A stretch of DNA of 64,000 nt from an uncultured Bacteroidales bacterium (GTDB taxonomy: Bacteria > Bacteroidota > Bacteroidia > Bacteroidales > UBA932). Where the stretch lies: NCBI GenBank assembly GCA_900320545.1, contig ONSU01000001.1, positions 62,001 through 126,000 of the forward strand, given 5' to 3'. Shown here one piece after another: positions 60,267 to 64,000 of the stretch (within the stretch, counting starts at the first letter, position 1; every line of letters begins with the position of its first letter). The notes below the pieces were generated by a model that did no database searches, was not told where the DNA came from, and saw nothing but the letters and a program-made list of their open reading frames with translations. The translations under genes and the position numbers were made by a program.

Positions 60267-63106
60267 AGGCCGCAAATCGTTACAAAAGGACAATACTCAC
60301 AGGATTTGGAACCGACACGGCGGCGGAAAGGAACGTCCGGGTCGCCGATTTCGGTCAGAAGCGCTTCCAGAGGCGGCACCATCCGCTCCAGGAACGAGGG
60401 GCTGACGCTGAAATCCCGGACGGGGTCCGCCATCAGCCGGGAGGTCGAATAGACGGAGTTGAGAAGGTCACGGGCGGGGACGCCGAGTTTCTCGGCCGTC
60501 ATCCGGTCGTAGAGGTAGAGCTGGAGGGCGATCTTGGGCCGCCTGGCGTCATTGTCGCCGAAAAGACGGCTGACGACATCCTCGACATTGTCGTCATTGA
60601 TGTCCATTTCGGCGTCGCTCACCCGGCCGGTCTTATAGTCCAGCACGCGGATCTTGCCGCCGGGGATGCGGTCGAGCCGGTCGACGAAACCGACGAAGTC
60701 GTAGCCGAGGATCGTCGTGCGGACCTTTTCTTCCAGGCCGAGGATCCGGAAAGAATCCGCCCCGTGCTCCCGGAGATATTCCAGATCGCGGGAAAGGGTT
60801 TTCCGGACATACTGGAGCAGGATGTCGGCGGTCACGAGGTCTCTCCCGGCCACCTCGATCGAGCGGAGTTCCTTGCATACCTCCTTGTCGATCAAATCTT
60901 TCAGGCGGGCGGTATCCTTGCGGGCGGCCTCGATGTACGCGGCCGTCACGGTGCGGGAAGGATCCGCGTAGAGCTGCTGCATCACGCTGTGGAAGACTCT
61001 TCCGAACATGCCGCCGTCCAGACTCTCGGCCACGTCTTCCGTCTCGGAAAGACGGAGGACGGTCTGGTAATAGAACCTGGCCGGACAGGCGAGATAGGTC
61101 TGCAGGGACGAAGCCGAAAGCTGCCGGCTCTTCAGGGCAGAGAGGATCTCGGGAGTCTTCTCGATGTCGGGGAGCGCCGTGACCGGCTTGACCGGCGCGA
61201 CGGCCGTCCGGACGCGGATCGGGGCGTGGTAATCGTACTGCAGCTGCTTGATGTAGCGGCTCTCCTCCCCCGACCTGATGCCTTCCGTGCGGCTGTCGCA
61301 GACGAGGATTACCTTGGAGGCGCGCTGGATGAGCCGGTAGAAGTAGTAGGCCCAGACGGCGTCCTGATACTCGTAGGTGGGGAGGTCGAAGCCCTTGCGG
61401 AGCTCCGGCGGAATGAAGGACTCCCGGACGCTGCGGCGCGGGAAGACGCCCTCATTGGCGGAAAGGATGATGACAGTGTCGAAGTCGAGGGCGCGGGTTT
61501 CCAGCGGTCCCATCACCTGCAGGCCCTTCAGCGGCTCTCCGTTGAAGGGAACGGTAAGGGTCGACAGCATCCGGTCGGCAAGGGTGAGCCAGGTGAGGGG
61601 AAGAATTTCCAGCGAAATGCCGGAAAGCTGGCGGAGCGCCGTATAATACCGCTTGGCGAAATCCAGTTCCAGCATATTGCCGCCCTTCACGGTAAGCCGG
61701 GATGCGATCTCCCGGACGGTATCCAGAAGGTATGCCGCAAGGGCCGCATTCTGGGAAGCGGAGGGTTTGGAGGGCTCCGTCACGACCGGCCGGAACACCG
61801 AGGAGAGCAGCCCTTCGCCGGCGAGATCCGCCGCCGGAATGTAATACTTCGCATCGGACACCACTTTGTCCGCCACCGCGGCTTCCTCCTTCGTCAGCAG
61901 ACTCCGGAAAAGGGTGCCGGAAAAGATCCGACGGACCTGTGCGTGGTAGAAATACCAACCGTCCGTGCGATGACGGAGGTGGATCTGCATCGCGGCGATC
62001 TGCCCCATCAGCGAGAATAGCGCGCTCGACCGCATCGGGCAGCCCATCGTCACGTTGACCTTGTCGACCTCGGGCGGGATGCTGGAGAGGACCGGCGTCA
62101 GGAGGGACTCGTCCGGAAGGACGACCGCCGTCCGGATCCAGTCTCCGGTGCATCCTTCCAGGAAAGAGGGCAGCAGTTTGGCCTGTCCGATGCCGGAAGG
62201 GACGCTCACGACCTCGACCTCGGGCGTGGAAAGGCCCTCGGGATCGGTCTCGAAATCGTTCCTGAACGTCGTGGTGAAATCCTTCAGGAAGAGCGAAGAC
62301 TTGTTCTTCGGGTCACGGATCCAGTCGCTCCGGAAATCCCAGACGAACCGGGCCATGCCGGCGTCCCGCATCCGGGCGAGGACCTGCTTTTCGCACGCAT
62401 TCAAGGCGTTGAGGCCGATGAAAATGAACCGTTCGCTGCGGGGGAAGCATTCCTTCAGGACATCCGCGACGGGCTCCGTCTTCACCTTTTCCGCCAGGTC
62501 GCGGTAGACCATTCCTTCATAGGAAAGACCCTTGGCGCGGAGACGATCCCGGAACTTCGCGTAGAGCGGACCGAGCAGATTCCAGATCTGGAGGAACCGC
62601 GCCTTTACGTCGCGCTTGCCATCCCCCTCCGGCATCCGGCCCCTGAAGTGCTCCGCGAAACGGCGGATGGCAGCCTCCTGCCCGGGCGTCAGATAGGAAA
62701 AAGTATCCTGCAGGCTCCGGAAATCGGCCACATTGGCGAAAAGCCCCGCCGCATCGACGAGATACTTGTCCACGTCATCGAAGTCGCCGAGCAGGACATC
62801 GCCCCAGAAGATGAAATCGTCGAGAGTCTCCCCGAGCGGAGAAAGTTCCTTGTACACATCGTACAGCTCCAGGATGAGCGTGACCTTGTCGGTCTCCGAG
62901 AAGCCGCCGCAACGATAGAAAAAATCATTGATGGTGACGGCCTCCGGCGCCCAGTGCGCCTTCGCCGCGGGATCCGCGGCCATCGCCTCGGAGAAATATT
63001 TCCGGAAAAACGCCAGCGACCGCCGGTTCGGGAACACGAACGTGCTCCCCCAGGCCTCTCCGGTCCGGTAATAATGCTGTGCGACTTGCTGAAGGAACGG
63101 TATCAT
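60263..63106 (-). CDS. AddB-like PD-(D/E)XK nuclease with Fe-S cluster ligands
   Basis: 947 residues. The N-terminal helicase-like half is degenerate (FPNRRSLAFFRKYFSE). The C-terminal nuclease has GRVFHSVMQQLY, GFVDRLDRIPGGKIRVLDYKTG near 805-826 and QLYLYD. Fe-S ligands are probably the cysteine in LACPARFYY near 673 and the end cluster CEYCPFVTIC near 935-945, giving C...CxxCx5C as in AddB. It forms the second subunit of the AddAB-type resection enzyme encoded here as two overlapping genes. Length fits Bacteroidota AddB-like proteins. No other recombination gene is beside it. Confidence 0.9.
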   Translation of the reverse strand: MIPFLQQVAQHYYRTGEAWGSTFVFPNRRSLAFFRKYFSEAMAADPAAKAHWAPEAVTINDFFYRCGGFSETDKVTLILELYDVYKELSPLGETLDDFIFWGDVLLGDFDDVDKYLVDAAGLFANVADFRSLQDTFSYLTPGQEAAIRRFAEHFRGRMPEGDGKRDVKARFLQIWNLLGPLYAKFRDRLRAKGLSYEGMVYRDLAEKVKTEPVADVLKECFPRSERFIFIGLNALNACEKQVLARMRDAGMARFVWDFRSDWIRDPKNKSSLFLKDFTTTFRNDFETDPEGLSTPEVEVVSVPSGIGQAKLLPSFLEGCTGDWIRTAVVLPDESLLTPVLSSIPPEVDKVNVTMGCPMRSSALFSLMGQIAAMQIHLRHRTDGWYFYHAQVRRIFSGTLFRSLLTKEEAAVADKVVSDAKYYIPAADLAGEGLLSSVFRPVVTEPSKPSASQNAALAAYLLDTVREIASRLTVKGGNMLELDFAKRYYTALRQLSGISLEILPLTWLTLADRMLSTLTVPFNGEPLKGLQVMGPLETRALDFDTVIILSANEGVFPRRSVRESFIPPELRKGFDLPTYEYQDAVWAYYFYRLIQRASKVILVCDSRTEGIRSGEESRYIKQLQYDYHAPIRVRTAVAPVKPVTALPDIEKTPEILSALKSRQLSASSLQTYLACPARFYYQTVLRLSETEDVAESLDGGMFGRVFHSVMQQLYADPSRTVTAAYIEAARKDTARLKDLIDKEVCKELRSIEVAGRDLVTADILLQYVRKTLSRDLEYLREHGADSFRILGLEEKVRTTILGYDFVGFVDRLDRIPGGKIRVLDYKTGRVSDAEMDINDDNVEDVVSRLFGDNDARRPKIALQLYLYDRMTAEKLGVPARDLLNSVYSTSRLMADPVRDFSVSPSFLERMVPPLEALLTEIGDPDVPFRRRVGSKSCEYCPFVTICGL

Positions 63107-63223
63107 AATGCTTCAATTTTTCTTCCATCTAAATATACTGCAAAAAAGTCTATTTCTTTCATCTTTTCCGCAAAAAATCCGCACCCGTCCACGAAAATGC
63201 CCGAAACCACGGACGACGGCGAC

Positions 63224-63256
63224 AAAAAAGTCCGGGCCGCGCGATACGGTCCGGAC
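63224..63256 (-). terminator. Terminator after the HerA-like gene
   Basis: On the minus strand GTCCGG-A-CCG and CGG-C-CCGGAC form a stem around a 7-nt loop, followed by TTTTTT. It ends the transcript coming from the right. The remaining gap to the AddB-like gene (63107-63223) is A/T-rich and holds no exact promoter match. Confidence 0.8.
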
Positions 63257-63279
63257 ATTTCTAAGGCATTCCCGTGAAT

Positions 63280-64000
63280 CTATTTGATCAGATTCCCCAG
63301 AATGTCCCGCGTAATGGTCCGTGTGGCGGAAGCTGTGGCGTTCCGGGTCGCACGCTTGGCGATGTCCTTGCCCTTGGTCTTCTTGCCGGTAACGGCATTG
63401 CCGGCGGCGACGGCGACAGCGCCCGTCACAGCCGTGATGATGCCCTTGAGAATTTTGCTGCCAAGGCCGTTTTTCTTCTTCTTGGCGGCTTCCTTGTCGG
63501 CCTTGGCCTGCTCTTTCTGGGCCGCAGCCTCCTCCTTGGCGGCCTGTTCGGCGGCCTGGGCTTCCTCGGCCTCCTTCGCGGCTTTCTCGCTCTCGGCAAG
63601 GAGCACCTCGAAGGCGCTCTCGCGGTCGACCGGATTGTCGTAACGGCCGTAAAGGCGGGAACGCTTGATGATCTCGCTGCGCTGCGACTCGCTGATGGCG
63701 CCGATCTGGCTCAGCGGGAAGAGGATCTTGGCGCGCTCGACGATGGAGGGAGCGCCCTTCTCGTCGAGGAACGACACGAGGGCCTCGCCGGTCTCCAGGT
63801 TCATAATGGTGTCGGCGGTCGAGAAGGCCGGGTTCGGGCGGAAGGTCTCCGCGGCGGTCCGGACGGCTTTCTGATCCTTCGGCGTGTAGGCGCGGAGCGC
63901 GTGCTGGACGCGGTTGCCCAGCTGGCCAAGAATGCTCTCGGGGATGTCGGTCGGGCTCTGGGTGACGAAATAGATGCCGACTCCCTTGGAACGGATGAGG
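63280..64000 (-). CDS. HerA-like ATPase (DUF853/YjgR type), C-terminal part
   Basis: The frame is open to the right edge of the window, so this is the last 239 residues of a longer protein. It reads [37 protein letters not shown], then [16 protein letters not shown], ending in a helical Ala/Lys/Glu-rich coiled-coil tail (about 100 residues, [18 protein letters not shown]) and a glycine/alanine-rich stretch. The QSP and [14 protein letters not shown] blocks are hallmarks of the DUF853 family, HerA-helicase-like ATPases thought to move DNA or act in membrane-linked roles. The ATPase core lies outside the window. Confidence 0.85.
   Translation of the reverse strand, partial: LIRSKGVGIYFVTQSPTDIPESILGQLGNRVQHALRAYTPKDQKAVRTAAETFRPNPAFSTADTIMNLETGEALVSFLDEKGAPSIVERAKILFPLSQIGAISESQRSEIIKRSRLYGRYDNPVDRESAFEVLLAESEKAAKEAEEAQAAEQAAKEEAAAQKEQAKADKEAAKKKKNGLGSKILKGIITAVTGAVAVAAGNAVTGKKTKGKDIAKRATRNATASATRTITRDILGNLIK

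Noticed and set aside
57324..60452. Plus-strand frame of about 1042 codons opposite the AddA-like gene
   Set aside because: Antisense shadow of the helicase-nuclease gene; composition of Gly/Glu/Val/Arg without any motif.
1..64000. CRISPR array, rRNA genes, insertion sequences or prophage genes
   Set aside because: I looked for regular direct repeats with unique spacers, conserved rRNA stretches, transposase or integrase motifs and phage structural genes and found none.

Overview
The window looks like a chromosomal segment of a GC-rich member of the Bacteroidota, most likely Bacteroidales. The evidence is a SusC/SusD pair, many lipoproteins with a cysteine lipobox, BACON, DUF4493, PCMD, FISUMP and fimbrillin-like domains, a UpxY/NusG-like regulator, and repeated promoter boxes of the Bacteroidota type (TAnnTTTG, several with TTTG 19 to 21 nt upstream). 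I cannot name a genus. No phage, insertion sequence, CRISPR array or rRNA is visible, and no gene-free gap exceeds about 260 bases.

Layout, left to right. 1-8730 (minus) is an uptake operon: SusC, SusD-like, a BACON/beta-helix lipoprotein and a calcineurin-type phosphoesterase cut by the window edge. 8792-15470 is an N-acetylmuramate (MurNAc) salvage cluster: murQ, a serine hydrolase fused to a histidine phosphatase, a FISUMP lipoprotein, a divergent MurK-like kinase and a MurT-like permease. 15.6-21.2 kb holds tRNA-Thr(CGU), a DUF1573 lipoprotein, a 57-residue 2[4Fe-4S] ferredoxin, a GntR/LacI-hybrid regulator, a lipoprotein, an EEP-family lipoprotein and a mutarotase-like protein. 21.2-29.5 kb (minus) is a DUF4493/PCMD lipoprotein operon with one beta-barrel protein. 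Three TTTTGTAA repeats lie in phase upstream of its promoter.

29.7-45.5 kb (minus) is the most distinctive part. A priming glycosyltransferase and a UpxY/NusG-like antiterminator lead into two related fimbrillin-like cassettes. Each cassette opens with a 57-residue microprotein; the two are 44/57 identical. The second cassette has its own promoter behind a strong terminator.

45.7-64 kb is mostly core: parE with a PlsC-like acyltransferase and an acyl-CoA synthetase, a ManA-like cupin lacking most metal ligands, ApbE, a FISUMP lipoprotein, HslR, LolA, FtsK, a DUF4290 protein, an AddAB-type helicase-nuclease pair and the C-terminal end of a HerA-like ATPase.

Inferred cooperation: the surface operons bind and import material (SusCD, PCMD proteins) or build adhesive appendages (fimbrillins). 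The mur cluster recycles cell-wall amino sugars. REP-like palindromes beginning GTCAT occur several times, one of them in frame inside the manA-like gene.
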